A stretch of DNA of 64,000 nt from Lycocorax pyrrhopterus obiensis (GCA_014706295.1 JACSVZ010000011.1:2254663-2318662), one strand, 5' to 3'. Shown: positions 23,115-35,379, numbered from the stretch's first letter. Program-made: numbers and translations. Notes: a model not told the origin generated them from the letters alone.

Positions 23115-26100
23115 GGCAAAGGACTTGTTCTTTGCTGCTTGTGTGGCAAAACTTCTTTGAAATCTGGTAGGGACAGGCTGTGTCCATTGAAATTCCCTCT
23201 GGTGTTGGGAATCCCAGGCAAATCTGCCAGCCCCTGTCTGTCAGGGGATCTTGGGCTTTCTGAGGAGAGGCAGCCAGGCACTCATCACACTTTGCAAACA
23301 AAATCACCATCACAGCAGAAATCTAAAGTTCTCCTTTCTGACTCCAGCCTGATGGTTCTGCTCCAGACAAAACCCAACACCTTCCTTGGACCACTTTGCC
23401 AACAAGTTCACGACTTACTAGGATGGATAACAATACTTTATTCAAAGTAACTGAGCTCTCCCTTTGCATAAAACTTTTGGTTATTTACCATCAGTAAGAT
23501 CTGAACATTTTCTGCAAGAGGTTTTCAAATATATCCATCAGGGCCATCACACCTGTCTAGCTCTGATAGCCCACATTTGTCCCCACAGACTCTCTCACAT
23601 ATTTCACTGATGTCCCGTGTGGTGCTCTGGTCTGGCTGTCAGGAAGTCAGTGCTGATTTTCTGCCCAGCCTGAACTGCTTTTCCAGAGAAGGGGAGTCAC
23701 AGGAATCACCAGCTGGCTTTTACTCTTGTCCCAAACTGTACTTGCAAACTGGTTCACTGGCACATTGCTCTGAACACAGATTTATTGAGTCCTTTGCAGG
23801 ACCCAGACCTATTAGATAAACAAGGCTTTCAAAGCTAATAGGTCAATAAATAGTCAGCAAGTGAATTCTTTATTTATTCCAAGGTTGAATGCTTGTCTTA
23901 GTGGCTCTCCGAGGAAAGCAGAGCCTCTTCAAACAAAAAAAATCTCTCATGAAAGGACAGATAATCATCCTGCCGTGCCACGGGGAAATCCAGCCTTGTT
24001 TGTGTGTGGGATTGAGCTGAGGTGCTGGGTGGGAAGATAAGAGTGGGAACAGGCACTGCCACGAGGTGGGAATTGCGCAGGGGACGATGGAGGGAGCAGG
24101 TAGCCGGCACCAAAGCAGCGCTGGAACCCCTTCCTCCCCCTCAAAACACACGGGCAAAGAGAGCAGATTGAGTGACTGAATGTTAACAAAACAAAGCCCT
24201 TAAAAATAATTGCATTTTTCATATTGTGATTCATTTCAATTTCATGAGTCTCAAAACACCACTTCTCAAGTGATTAATGTTTTCTCCATTGATTGCAACT
24301 GCGCCTGAGTGAAGGTCTTTCTTCAAAGTTTTAAACAAAGAAATGTTTTAAGGGTCACAAGATTAATGGCCTGACATTGAGGAGCCTTTCCACAGCTATA
24401 CAGGAGAGCAGGTGGGTTGTAAAAACAAACCCAATCTTAGGTGATGTAAAACCCCAAATTATAATCCACCTTTGGATAAAAAACTTACCTCATGTGATAC
24501 TATTTTTAGGTAATTTCTTCCACTCTTACTGCAATCTTTTTAATGTTTTTTTTATCTCCTAGACTTTTCCTCCCTCTTTTGTACTCTTGTGATTTTTTTT
24601 TCTTTTTGTCTCATCACTGTATTTGAGTAAATAAAGGGATAATAAAGATGTCAGCTTCAAACAAGTGTGAAGGTCTTCCCTCATTAACACTGGTGAGTTA
24701 GCAACAGTATTTGGCTCACATGGTCTAAATGTAAGGAAGTTATGTAGTTTACAACCTAAAAAATCCCCAAATCCTCCCAAAACACCCAGCACAGCTGAAG
24801 GGTCCCTGTGTTAATTAACAGCCCTGTATACACTCATTTATTGGGTTTTTTTGGTTGCAGTTTCTTTATGTCCACTGGAAGTGGTAGTTGGGGTCAGTGT
24901 GTGAGGAGGTTTGGCTGCCTGGGTTCACAGGGGACAGGGGGGACAATTTGTGGGCTGGAATGACCCTTTGGGACTTGAGAGACCCCCACCCTCAGGCTGG
25001 GCTTTTCATCCTGATCCACCCCCAATCCCTCCAGGCATTCTGTGCCTCAGTTTATCCATTTTTACTGACTCACAGGATATCTTTGTGAGATAATTTAAAA
25101 GTTCTTCACCTGTGCCCTGGGTGAGCTGGTGAGACATTTACATACCTTAACTATTTAAAAATGTGGTTTTTTTTTTTTTTTTGTACTTTGCAGTCTGTTA
25201 CTGGAAGGTTGTTACATATTCACCTGCAATTTGATTTAAAAATGGACAAAGAGTCCCTTTAAGGGACTGTCCTCCAAGGGTTCTCTGCAGCTCTCTGAAG
25301 GTGAGGTTAAGTTTTCACAGTGAGAATCGTTCTGAGCAGGCAGACTGGACGCTCTGGGAAGCTGGGCAGGGACCCCAGGCCTTGCTCACCTGTGGAAGGT
25401 GTTGCTGTTATATTTTTAGGCCTAAACTTCCTCACTTTTTTCCTTGATTGCCTGATAGAAGAGAAAATTCCAAGTTGCCTCACTTGTACCCGTAGCCTGT
25501 GAAAGAATTTAGCTGTGCTACCATGGAAATGCTATTTTTTTGTTTTAGTCAGATAGTTGAATTAATTAATGGCTGCTTTTCTTCTTGGCTTCAGCCTTGG
25601 GCAGGGAGGGATCCATGAGAATCTGTGCTTTCTCAGATTTAATCTTTGTTCCTAGATGACCCCTGGTTTGGAGCTGTTTCCACGCCAGTGTCGCTGTTCC
25701 CTGTCGTCATTTATGAACCAAAGGATGTGTTCAGACAGGCTCAGCAAAACCTCAGAGAGGGACAGGACAGCCCTGAAGTTCTCATGGTGCAGAGCTGCTT
25801 CTGCCCTGGATGAGATGTAGGGTGAGAAGGAGCTGGAATCTGTAGAGAATGTAGATATTTTTTTAGGTGCTTGGATTTTTTTAATACCAAGAGAAAATAA
25901 ATGCTTTGTGATCAGTGGCACAAAACTATGAAAGGTGCAGTAGGCAGCTATTAAAAGGCTTTTAACAAAGAAAAACATGTTCTGGAACATTCTTCATCAG
26001 TAGGATGCTCGTTAATTCTGGGTTTGCAGTAGATTAGATTTTTAAGCTGATTATTTGTAGATAAAATTCATTCAGGTACTCAACTTTGAAATATTGCTTT

Positions 26101-27016
26101 GTGCATTCTCTTTATTCCCTACACATTTTATGGAAGAGTATTTAAGGTGTTGGCTATTGAAGTTTTTTGCTTTCAAGAGAAAAAAATAAATGAGTCTGAA
26201 AAATGTGGGATAAACATAACCAAGAATAACAAATCTTTACATTTCCAGAAAAAAAAAAAGTTAAAATATTAATCTGAGGAGTCGTGTTGGTGTTTGAATT
26301 TGGGGTTTTTGCAGTGATTCTGGTTTGGGCTTCAGCACTCTCAGAGATGTCCGACTGTGTCTGGAATCCAGCACATGAATTCAAAGCTTTTGGAAACGAT
26401 TGTTTCACTGCAATTAGCAACTGCACTCAGCTGAGATGGCAACACACTGAAAAATTAATTGAGAATTTAACCTTCAGATGGAAAATGCATAGGACACACT
26501 TTATTATAATCAGCTTACACAGTCACCGATGCCTTTAGAGATAATTCGAGTTTCTTACTGTTCTACTTCTGACCAATTAAAACAGGAGCCGTGCTTGCCA
26601 AGCAGCCCTGACCCAGTGTCTGCTGTCCTGAGTGAGGGGCAGGTTCTGAGGCTGCTGCCTCTGCTGAGTGGATGAGGAGCGAGATTAACAGCAAAGGCTC
26701 CTCTTTGCAGCTTTTAGAACAAAAGCCAATCAGCACTCCCATAAAAGTTTAAAATTGTTACATTCTTTAATTTTGCATATTGTTAGCTGCAAGCTGATCC
26801 TTATTGTTTGTTTTATTATCATCTGTCACAAGCAGTGCCAAAATGCATTTTGTCTGCCTCGAGTCGGTGCAACGAATCCTTAGCTGGAACGATCGCTGAG
26901 GTTTGTGTTTGATCAAATGATCTGATCTGGTGGTGCCTATTCCACAACCATTTGATGCCTTAGGTTTTAACTTTTATATTTTTTAAACTCTGTACTGCTT
27001 AGTGTGCAACTTTGAA
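23115..27016. other. Unique noncoding DNA, no gene seen
   Basis: No reading frame is convincing. A T16 run lies at 25167-25182. The block at about 26750-26930 contains TTTGCATATTG and several AT-rich homeodomain-like cores beside an unusual cluster of CpGs, and is a candidate conserved element. Confidence 0.65.
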
Positions 27017-27022
27017 GCTTCT
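27017..27022. repeat. Probable target-site duplication GCTTCT, left copy
   Basis: Matches TCTTCT at 27424-27429 at five of six positions, flanking the LTR between them. Confidence 0.5.
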
Positions 27023-27423
27023 TGTAGCCTGTTACTTTCTGCTCTCTCGTGCCTGTCAGACACAACAAAGCCTCTCCGGACTGCTCTGCAAGGACACCTG
27101 GACCATCCTGAGCCCAAGGGGTGTAAACCAAGGAGTCTCTGAAGGGGGGGTAGCTGAGGGGAATTACATCATTAAACTGGGGCTTTAATTGGAGAATTGA
27201 CCCTGACATGCAAATGAACCAAACCTATAAAAGTGTGGAAAACTCGTGACCTGTGGTCCATCTTGGGGTCCATCTTGGCAATAGCCTCTGGCTCCCCAGG
27301 GTGTACCTTGAAGGCCCTTCAAATAAATCCCTACTTTTGTTCCTTTACTCTGTCTGGTCTCTGTGTCTAGGAGGCCTGAGAAGGCATCAGTTGCCCACCA
27401 GAAAACATCGGCTGTTACCTACA
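27023..27423 (+). mobile_element. Solo ERV-type LTR, 401 bp, plus orientation
   Basis: The block starts TGTAG and ends CTACA, a 5-bp inverted terminal repeat with the standard TG...CA ends. In order it holds an ATGCAAAT octamer (27208-27215), a TATAAAAG box (27226-27233) and an AATAAA signal (27322-27327). A pyrimidine-rich CTCTGTCTGGTCTCTGTGTC region follows, typical of the area after the polyadenylation signal in retroviral LTRs. Flanking hexamers GCTTCT and TCTTCT look like a target-site duplication with one change. No retroviral genes adjoin, so it is a solo LTR. It shows no obvious similarity to the other two LTRs and is a different family. An alternative right end near 27388 is possible, but the inverted termini favour 27423. 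Confidence 0.72.
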
Positions 27424-27429
27424 TCTTCT
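27424..27429. repeat. Probable target-site duplication TCTTCT, right copy
   Basis: Differs from 27017-27022 at one base. Confidence 0.5.
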
Positions 27430-28559
27430 AATAACTCTCTTCAGGTAAAATCCACTGACTTAATTTTTTAAGCGTGTGTGGAAGGGAGGAATGAACAATA
27501 GAATATTTAAACATGGAAATATAATTCTTAGTGTATTTTGGGATGCTTTTGTGCATTTTTTCATATGTTTGTGGACTATAAAAAAAAATCAAAACCAATA
27601 AACCCCCAAACATCTATCAAGACCCCCAAATTACACTTGTTTTAAGAGGATTTTATGATATTTTATATTAAGGGATCACTAATATTCAAATTGACTTAAA
27701 TTTATTGACTTAAATTACAAAATTAATGCACATTGATATCTCTTGACCACTGAATCAGGATGTCATCAAAATCCTTGACATAGCACTAAAAAACCTCATA
27801 GAAACTGTGATAATTTCCAGTGTTCTTGTACACAGAATTAGAACTATTTTTAAGGGATAAACCCACACCCTTTAGAGAATTTCCCCCACGTTTATAAGCT
27901 GTTCACACCTTGTATTTTTCTCCTAGCTGTGAAATTTATATTCTTCATTAGGGTCCACTTTTGATCTGAAATCTTTAGGTGCTTATAAACTGTAAGAAAA
28001 ATTACATTAAGCAAACATTACTCTCCTACTTTCTTTTACAAATATGAGGAGGCATTTTACAAAACCTGTATTTCTGAATTTTCTATCAAAACTGGCTCCA
28101 AACCAGAATTTCCACCTGTCTTGATTCCAGTCCTAACATTTTTGGAATGCACATCGAAGCTTCAAGGCAGGCTCTAGGTGGAATCCCAGAGAAGGACAAA
28201 GGCCTGATAAGCACAACTTCAGTCCCTGTGGAGGTGGAGGGGTTCATCTAAAGAATAAAATCACTGAGCAGAGGAATGAATGTGGTCTGTTAGGGCAAGG
28301 TTTGCTTCTGTTGGGGGAAATTCTCTCCTGTGGCTGCTGGAGTTGCAGGAAGATATCAGTAAAGGATGAGAATAAAAAGGATTCAGTGGGCATGTAACAT
28401 CTGCATTTTTAAAAAGGCTGTGAGTTTATGCACCAAAGGTTGAATAAAAGTCAAAAAAATCTGTTGCTCTCAGCTTAGATGAAACAACGACTGTAATGGT
28501 CAGTGCTTGGCTTGGGAAGAGTCCGTGTCCTGCTGTCAGGGATTGTCTTATGCCAGATG
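27430..28559. other. Unique AT-rich noncoding DNA, no gene seen
   Basis: Nothing recognisable beyond AT-rich sequence between the LTR and the CR1 copy. Confidence 0.65.
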
Positions 28560-28806
28560 ATGATTAAAGAAGTGTTTGGGTTGGAAGGGACCTTAAAGTC
28601 CATCCAGTGCCACCCCTGCCATGGGCAGGGACACCTTCCACTGTCCCAGGCTGCTCCAAGCCCCAATGGCCAACCTGGCCTTGGGCACTGCCAGGGATCC
28701 AGGGGCAGCCACAGCTGCTCTGGGCACCCTGTGCCAGGGCCTGCCCACCCTCCCAGGGAACAATTCCTGCCCAAGATCCCATCCAGCCCTGCCCTCTGGC
28801 ACTGGG
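28560..28806 (-). mobile_element. CR1 LINE 3' end, 5'-truncated, minus orientation
   Basis: On the plus strand it opens with GGTTGGAAGGGACCTTAAAG, the reverse complement of the CR1 3' UTR. It continues through the CCATGGGCAGGGACACC and CACAGCTGCTCTGGGCACC blocks and stops at CTGGCACTGGGA. The truncation point corresponds to about 10707 of the plus-strand copy. Over about 198 bp the two copies look identical, then diverge near the 3' tail. The tail here (28560-28570) is a degraded ATTCT-type repeat. Long frames through it on both strands are repeat shadows. Confidence 0.93.
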
Positions 28807-31800
28807 AAAAGATGTTGTTTTTGTTTTTCTTCCCTGATGATCTGGAGACTGAAGTGGATTCCAAATTTTCAGGTGACACAAAACTCCTTTGAGCCATCAA
28901 ATACTTTATAAGTGACAAGAAAAGCCAGAGGAGCTCAGGGCAGTGAGCAGGAAGAGGGGAGAGCTGCAGTAAACACGAGTTTGGGTAAGGTATGGAGAGG
29001 ATAACAGCCCCCCTTAAGCTTACTTGGAACAACCACAGCTTAGAAGGAGCTGCACTGGAGTCACTGCCCGTTTTCCAAAATCAGTCAATACTGAGTGGCA
29101 GCCAAAAATCCCAGCTGAGTGTCAGGGATCCCCAGGGAGGGGAGGGAGCGGACAGAGGGCTCCGTTCTGCCATGAAGCTTTGGTGTGCACACGTCTTGTG
29201 CCTGTTGTGTTTCCCCTTTTCCTAACCCTGCACTGCCATGGAAATCCTGACCTTTAGGATTGCACTGTCCTTTCTATGGGTGCCCTGTTCAGAATTTGTC
29301 ACTATTTGATTCCTTCTGTGGGGCACTGCACCCACGTGTTCCTCCTTCCGAATCCCGATGGATCTGTGTTCCCACTGTGCCTTTTCCACATTCTGGGCAG
29401 CACTCACACAATGTGCCTGGATATTTTCGCAGGCTCTAGAGGTCTTTGGAATATGAGTGCAATCTCTGGTTTGTTTGTTTGGGGTTTTTTTTTTTTTTTA
29501 GAATTAATTTAAATTATTAGGAATTCTGTGCATGACAAATTGGGCAATTGCAGCTACGTTAATAAACCATGTTTCAAGGTATTTTGCACAATCTGTTTCA
29601 GAGTAATGCACAAGTAAATAAAATGTCCCTATAGTGAATAAACCCATATATTTTTCCAAATCTCTGCTACTAAAATGACTTTTTCTATTAGTTTCAAATT
29701 ACACTGTTCTCCACCCAGGTAACTGGGAGCCCAGGGCTAAATATCCCCAATGTCAGGGCACTGGGAGAACCCCGGTCCTAATTTGAAATAATGCTGCTGG
29801 GTGCAGTGAGGCTGCAAAGATAAAAGTGAGTTTGGAATTGATCCTGTTTCATGGATATTCTTTATTTTCTCCTGTACACTTCCCCTGTCACAGAAACACT
29901 GGCAGTGTTGGTTTGCACTGATTTAATTCACCTCTCTTCAAACGAAACTGGGCTGTTTTTTCATCTTTTGCAGGAGTGACTGTTAACTATGGGGAAATTG
30001 TCACAAGCAGTAGGTCAATTAATTACTCCATTTTTAAGCTCCCCCTTGTAAAACAGCAATTAATTTAACTGCATTTTGGTGGATTTTGTTCTCCAGACTT
30101 ATCCATTTGAAATCACTGTAATTCTGGGCAGATAGCACTGCTTTATTGTATGTGACAGCTTTTCAGAAGTTCATCTTTTCTTCTTTAATGAATGCTGGGA
30201 CTGAGTTTGTTTTTAATTATCTGTGGCACCTTTTTATTATTAGCAGAATGAGAAAGCAGTAAACCTGGAGTATGTGAAGTGAATGGGACTATCAACCTCC
30301 TAAAAGAGGATGTTAAATAGAATGGATTACAAAGTCCAGATTTTATAGGATGACATAAAAATTATAAATATTTGCAGTTCAGACACAGTGCAGCTCCAAG
30401 GACTTTCACAGTTTTCTTATCCCTTCTTCCTTTAAGCTTCCATTTTGTTTCATTTTCATCCCAAATGAGGAAGAGCTGTGGATTGTTCAGTGAAGCCCCT
30501 GTGTACGAGGCCTCCTTGTTAAATGAGACAGAATTTACAGCACTCTGGGAATGTTTTTGGGTGGAAAAGTGAAAAAATCCTATAGTTGATCTTTAATAGT
30601 CTGGTGACTTTTGTCCTTAGGTGACTTTATTTCAAATTACGTGAACAGAGTTGGTACACGTAGAACTGGACAGTTTAACCGGTCGTAAGTTACTATAAAG
30701 TTGCTGCATGGTTGGTAGGGAGACAAAGATCTTTGAGATGATACTGGTGAATTCTTCTAAGCAGAGAGGGAGATTCCAGTGGCTCAGTCTCGGCTGGATT
30801 GGTTCAAACATCTTGCACGAGGTAATTTCCATCCTGAGAGCTTCAGCAGCACATCACATCCAAAGTGTTCACCATGGCAGTGGCTGGAAGGTTTGGAGAA
30901 AGGATGAAGAACAGGGAGATAATTTGAGGAGCGTGTTATATTTGGAGTATTTACTCTTGAAAAAGGCTGTTTGACTCATTAGCATCTCAAATGATCTATC
31001 AAAGTGTGGTTCAGACTGAAAAGGGAATAAATACAACATTATCCTTTTGTGTTGCCAAATGTAGGGCACCAAATGTTTGCTTCTGTGCTCTGCTCTGATC
31101 AGTGGAGTGGCTCTTTTGGCTCCAGTGGAATTATGCTTGGGATGAGCCTGGCCCCATGACCCTAATCAAACTGAATAAGATGAAAGGTTTGGGGGAAAAA
31201 AGAGCTCAATCTCCACATAAGATCTTTATAAAGTATTATGGGATTAGGCCTTTAAGAAAGGGGGAAAAAATATATAGTGGCATTTTAATCAGGCACATCA
31301 TGGTGAAGGAGACATAGAGCATTAATTTAGTGAAAAGGTTTTTATAGGCTCATGATATGGCTAAGGAATGAAACAAGTCACATTAATGTAAAATACAATG
31401 TGGTTTCTAGTACAAGAGGATCTGATTCTTTGACTGTGCAAAGCAATTGCGTTTTTCTGTGTTTGCTGTGATTTACAGATTATTAATTGCACTGAAATCT
31501 GCACTAGACCACTGAGAGGCAACTTTGTGCTTCAGAGGTCACCCTAAGCACATTAAGTACAGATTGGCTTTGTGTTTATTAGAAGGCCATGTCTGCTAAA
31601 TCAACGATTCTGCACCCCCTCAGCTGGCTCATGCATAGCTGCTTTGTTTGCCCCAGATTAGTGATGTGATGCTGCATGTCCATCCAGCGAGATTAGTGGA
31701 GAACACCCTGTTTTACACTTGGGGGATTCCTACCAATCTAATCCCCACGTCGGAGGGTGGAGGTACTTTTCTGAATATGGGAGAGTTACAGGAATAACCG

Positions 31801-32865
31801 AAGGCCAGGGATTGTTTATTCTGTGGATTTGTGTGCCTTCATTTCCCCTTGGCTTTTAGGTGTTTATTGTTAGGAGTCCCCACAGCAGTGTCTGGTTTCT
31901 GTTTCTTCAGCTCCCGTGGCTGCCACACCAGACCTCTCCCTTGGTTTTGTGCATGGCTGTCTAGAGAAACAGCAATATTGGGAATGAAAGATGATTCCTT
32001 TTGATGAGTCTCACATAATTAAACCAGAGAGTCAATTTTGATGCTGGTTACTCCTTTCCATGTTGTCATTGCTCTTTTGTGATGATCCTTTTATTCTTAT
32101 TCACCTGGAAACACCACAAGAAAAATTAATGATTTTCTGATAATCACAAAGAATGAAGAGCAAACAGCTCATGGTGTGGCACTAAATGCTTCCCATTGGT
32201 GATTTTTGTTAGAAAATTAGTGAAAAGAGAAGGCTTATCCATCCCCTGACCCTGCAGGAGGTTTGAAGAGGAGGATTTTCCTGGCCACTGTTTCCTGGCA
32301 CCCGTTGACAAACCAGGTGCCAACACAGTTCAGCCCTACAGCCATTACAATATTGCTGTGTGAGGAGTGGCTTTGTGTCCTTGAGCTACTCAGAAATGCC
32401 ACAAGTCAAATACTGAAGGACCAAAAAGAAGAAAAACGGGACCTTGGACAAGAGGAGTGGGATGCATGGTGGCCAGACTGGTGTTTGTGCTACTGATTTT
32501 CACAGAAGAATGTTGCCTGCAGAGGTTTTGGTAATAAGAGATGTCCCAAAGCAGAGGGAAATGTGCATCTCGAGTCCCTGGGTTCCTTGGGGGGGTTTCT
32601 CGTGCTGTGCAAGGGTAGCAGGAGGGAGAAAGTCTATTTACAGTGCATTTTTGGCTGTCATTCAGCTCTGTGTGTGCAGCACGGCTGATGGAGGGCTTCT
32701 CTGTCCTCCAGCCTCCGTGCAGCACCTCCCTTGGCTTGTTACCTGCTTCCTCAGAGTGCCTGGGAGTTGGAATCAATTCTGCTCGGACCCAGCTCCTAGG
32801 AACTCAGGATGTGGAAAAGAAGGAGGTGGCAGTGTGTGCTGATCTGCTGGAGATCAGGGAAGAGG
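28807..32865. other. Unique noncoding DNA, no gene seen
   Basis: No gene recognised. A T15 run lies at 29485-29499. The block around 31600-31710 has a relaxed mix of conserved-looking motifs (ATGCAT, GATTAGTG twice) and could be a noncoding element. Confidence 0.65.
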
Positions 32866-32965
32866 AAAGGAAAGGAAAGGAAAGGAAAGGAAAGGAAAGG
32901 AAAGGAAAGGAAAGGAAAGGAAAGGAAAGGAAAGGAAAGGAAAGGAAAGGAAAGGAAAGGAAAGG
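32866..32965. repeat. (AAAGG)20 perfect pentanucleotide microsatellite
   Basis: Twenty uninterrupted AAAGG units are counted. The plus strand is pure purine, so the tract can form triplex (H-DNA) structures in principle. The lack of interruptions implies recent expansion and likely length polymorphism. The long K/G/R-rich plus frame and the P/F-rich minus frame through it are artefacts of the repeat. Confidence 0.97.
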
Positions 32966-33056
32966 GAAAAGGAAAGGGAAAAGGAAAGGGAAAAGGAAAG
33001 GGAAAAGGAAAGGGAAAAGGAAAGGGAAAAGGAAAGGGAAAAGGAAAGGGAAAAGG
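32961..33056. repeat. (AAAGGGAAAAGG)8 twelve-base tandem repeat
   Basis: Eight 12-bp units follow directly from the AAAGG tract, sharing its last unit. Each unit equals two AAAGG-like words with one extra G and one extra A, so it seems to have arisen from the pentamer by slippage and then been amplified as a new unit. The array ends in GGGGAAAGGG. Confidence 0.95.
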
Positions 33057-34196
33057 GGAAAGGGCCACAGCCGAAGGAAAGCTAACGCTGGAGCATGGCT
33101 CTCACTCCAGGGAGTGGGAATTGCTGTTGCTCAGGACATGGAAGGAAGGACCTCTGTTCCCAATAGCAGGAACACTGAGGTGTCCCCTCTATTTTATATC
33201 CATCATTCCTGTCATTTATTATCATAATCATCACCTGCTACAGGGTTTATTATTAACCATGCTGGGGGTCAACAAAGAGTTGGGATGGAACCTCCTGTTT
33301 TTCTGGTGGATAACAAAGGGCTCTAGGAGGGGAGTAAAGCACTGCTGAAGGTGTTTTGCCATTATTTCACTCATTGGCAGGCAGACACAAACATAAGCAC
33401 TTGAGGAAGTCTCATATCTTATCCCTTTTCCTAAAGGAAATTGAAGAATTGAATCTGTCCTGTAAGAATTTACAGAGAAAATATCACCCCAAAAAGACTC
33501 TGCCTTTTGTATCATTGTGATAAAAAGGACTAAAAACTACTTTAGGTGGTCTTTAGGAAGCCAAGGTTTGATGAGAGTCTCCAAATGATAGCAACACTTT
33601 GATTGGGGCAAAACCGTGAATGAAAGAGATAAGAGAGGGAAATGAGTATAAATCAAGCACTCTAGGTTCATCCTAATTAGGCCACAGCTGGGAATGACTA
33701 GCAGAAAACGTGGGGAGTGGGCCAGAATGAGGGAAGGAATGGGAAGGTGTCCATTGAGCTGAACACATGGATGTCACACAGTGCCCTTTCAGTAAATAAT
33801 TAAGTGGATGAATTTGCTGTTGTATCAGCTGCCCATGCATTTTGGGTCCAGGACTTGGTGTTATGTCTACAGAAGTGTTATTAAAGCACAGCTTGTGAGT
33901 TTCCTGATCCCAGATTTCCCTGTTTTATTGACTATGCTGTCACTACAAACACCCTGGTCTTCTTGTGCCTGGAAAAAAGTCCTTTCAAGTGGCAGCGCAT
34001 CCACTTGACTAAAGCATGTGCTGTGGGAGAGTGAAACAGCAGCCAGAGTCCCTTTAGCTCCCCTCACCTCCATTTCCCCCCAGCAGCATTCCTGAACAGC
34101 CAGTAGGACTGTGAGACTGGAGCTGCAAGAGCTGCGTTTGGGTGGCCTTGCATGGGTGTAAAGAAAGCAAATAAAACCCAGGGCACCGGGCTGTGT
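33057..34196. other. Unique noncoding DNA, no gene seen
   Basis: Lies between the purine repeat and the GC-rich minisatellites; no recognisable feature. Confidence 0.65.
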
Positions 34197-34562
34197 GAGA
34201 CAGGAGTGGGGTGCGTGTGACAGGAGTGGGGCGTGTGTGACAGGAGTGGGGTGTGTGACAGGGGTGGGGTGCGTGAGGCAGGGACAGGAGTGGGGTGTGC
34301 GGCAGGGACAGGGATCGGGTGTGTGGCAGGGACAGGAGTTGGGTGGGTGGCAGGGACAGGGATCGGGTGTGTGGCAGGGACAGGAGTGGGGTGTGCGGCA
34401 GGGACAGGGATCGGGTGTGTGGCAGGAGTGGGGTGTGCGGCAGGGACAGGGATCGGGTGTGTGAGGCAGGAGTTGGGTGGGTGAGGCAGGGACAGGGATG
34501 GGGTGTGTGGGACAGGAGTGGGGTGTGTGAGACAGGAGTGGGATGTGCAGCAGGGACAGGGA
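34197..34562. repeat. G-rich minisatellite, units of about 18-24 bp
   Basis: Imperfect tandem copies of two alternating variants: GACAGGAGTGGGGTGTG and GGCAGGGACAGGGATCGGG. More than a dozen units are present. The plus strand has dense GGG runs at short spacing and so has G-quadruplex potential. Open frames on both strands of up to about 300 codons run through this array with low-complexity proline/histidine/threonine- or glycine-rich products; these are artefacts of the repeat, not genes. Confidence 0.9.
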
Positions 34563-34625
34563 TGTTTTGGGGCTGTGTAGGTGAAGCTGTTGGGAAGAGT
34601 CGAGCTGCAGCACGTGCTGGTGCAG

Positions 34626-34787
34626 TGGGTGTCCCCAGGAAGGGTGGTTGTCCCCGGGCCGGTTGGGTGTCCCCAGGCAGTGGGTGTCCCCGGGCCGGGT
34701 GGGTGTCCCCAGGCAGTGGGTGTCCCTGGGCCGTGTGGGTGTCCCCGGGCCGTGTGGGTGTCCCCAGGCTGTCCCAGGCGGGGTGGC
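34626..34787. repeat. GC-rich minisatellite, GTGGGTGTCCCC(A/G)GG core
   Basis: About nine imperfect units of 17-20 bp alternate CCCCAGGCA and CCCCGGGCC variants. It is distinct in sequence from the array at 34197-34562. Confidence 0.9.
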
Positions 34788-34884
34788 TGTGGCTGTGATG
34801 GGGCTCTGGATGTGCCCATGGGACGGGGCTCTCAGCAGGGCACAGGGGGTGCAGTGTCCATCCTGCTGAGGTTATGGTGGCGTT

Positions 34885-35120
34885 GGGGCTGGGGCCAGGC
34901 CCGGGCAGTCCCTGCAGGAGCTGGAGGCCGGAGCTCGGCGTGGTCGCCCCGCGGTGTCCCTGCACTGTGGGGGGCTGGACAGACAGCGGGCGGGTTTCAG
35001 GCTCCGGCAGGGGCTGTGGCAGCGGAGGGCTGGCGGGGCTCCAGGAGCTCCCCAGGGCTGGAGAGCAGCACGGGACCCTCCCAGCAGGACAATGCGCCCG
35101 GAGCCCGCCGGGGCCATCAG
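34885..35120. promoter_or_regulatory. CpG-rich GC islet, possible orphan CpG island
   Basis: About 17 CpG dinucleotides are counted in roughly 215 bp of DNA that is over 70 percent G+C by eye. The rest of the window is AT-rich and CpG-poor. No start codon context, splice donor or conserved frame marks a first exon. It could be an orphan CpG island, or simply GC-rich DNA maintained by biased gene conversion beside the minisatellites. No promoter is demonstrated. Confidence 0.35.
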
Positions 35121-35160
35121 GAGCTGGAAGGAGCTGTGATTAACACAGCTGGTCCCCAGC

Positions 35161-35242
35161 TGCCCTGGGACGCTCCTGCCAGGGTTTGCTGCCCTGGGCA
35201 CAGCCCCTGCCAGGGTTTGCTGCCCTGGGACGCTCCTGCCAG
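35161..35242. repeat. 29-31-bp tandem repeat, about 2.7 units
   Basis: Units start at 35161, 35190 and 35221, each with TGCCCTGGG and CTGCCAGGGTTTGC blocks. The middle unit has two extra bases. It is unrelated to the neighbouring arrays. Confidence 0.88.
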
Positions 35243-35379
35243 AACAGCCCTGGGTTTGTGGGAGACACCGGCGGGGATTTACAGTGATGGGCATCGTGTG
35301 CGGGGAGTTTCTGATCGCCTCACGCTCATGTGGCCATCAAGATGCGCAGAGCAGTACGGGACACTCAGCAATCAGTTCA

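Noticed and set aside
32643..33348. Long plus-strand frames rich in lysine, arginine and glycine, and the matching proline/phenylalanine minus frame
   Set aside because: They exist because the AAAGG and 12-bp repeats contain no stop codons in those frames; there is no coding context outside the repeat.
33867..34965. Minus-strand frames of about 250 and 300 codons with proline, threonine and histidine repeats
   Set aside because: They run through the G-rich minisatellites and are low-complexity translations of those units, with no domain or splice support.
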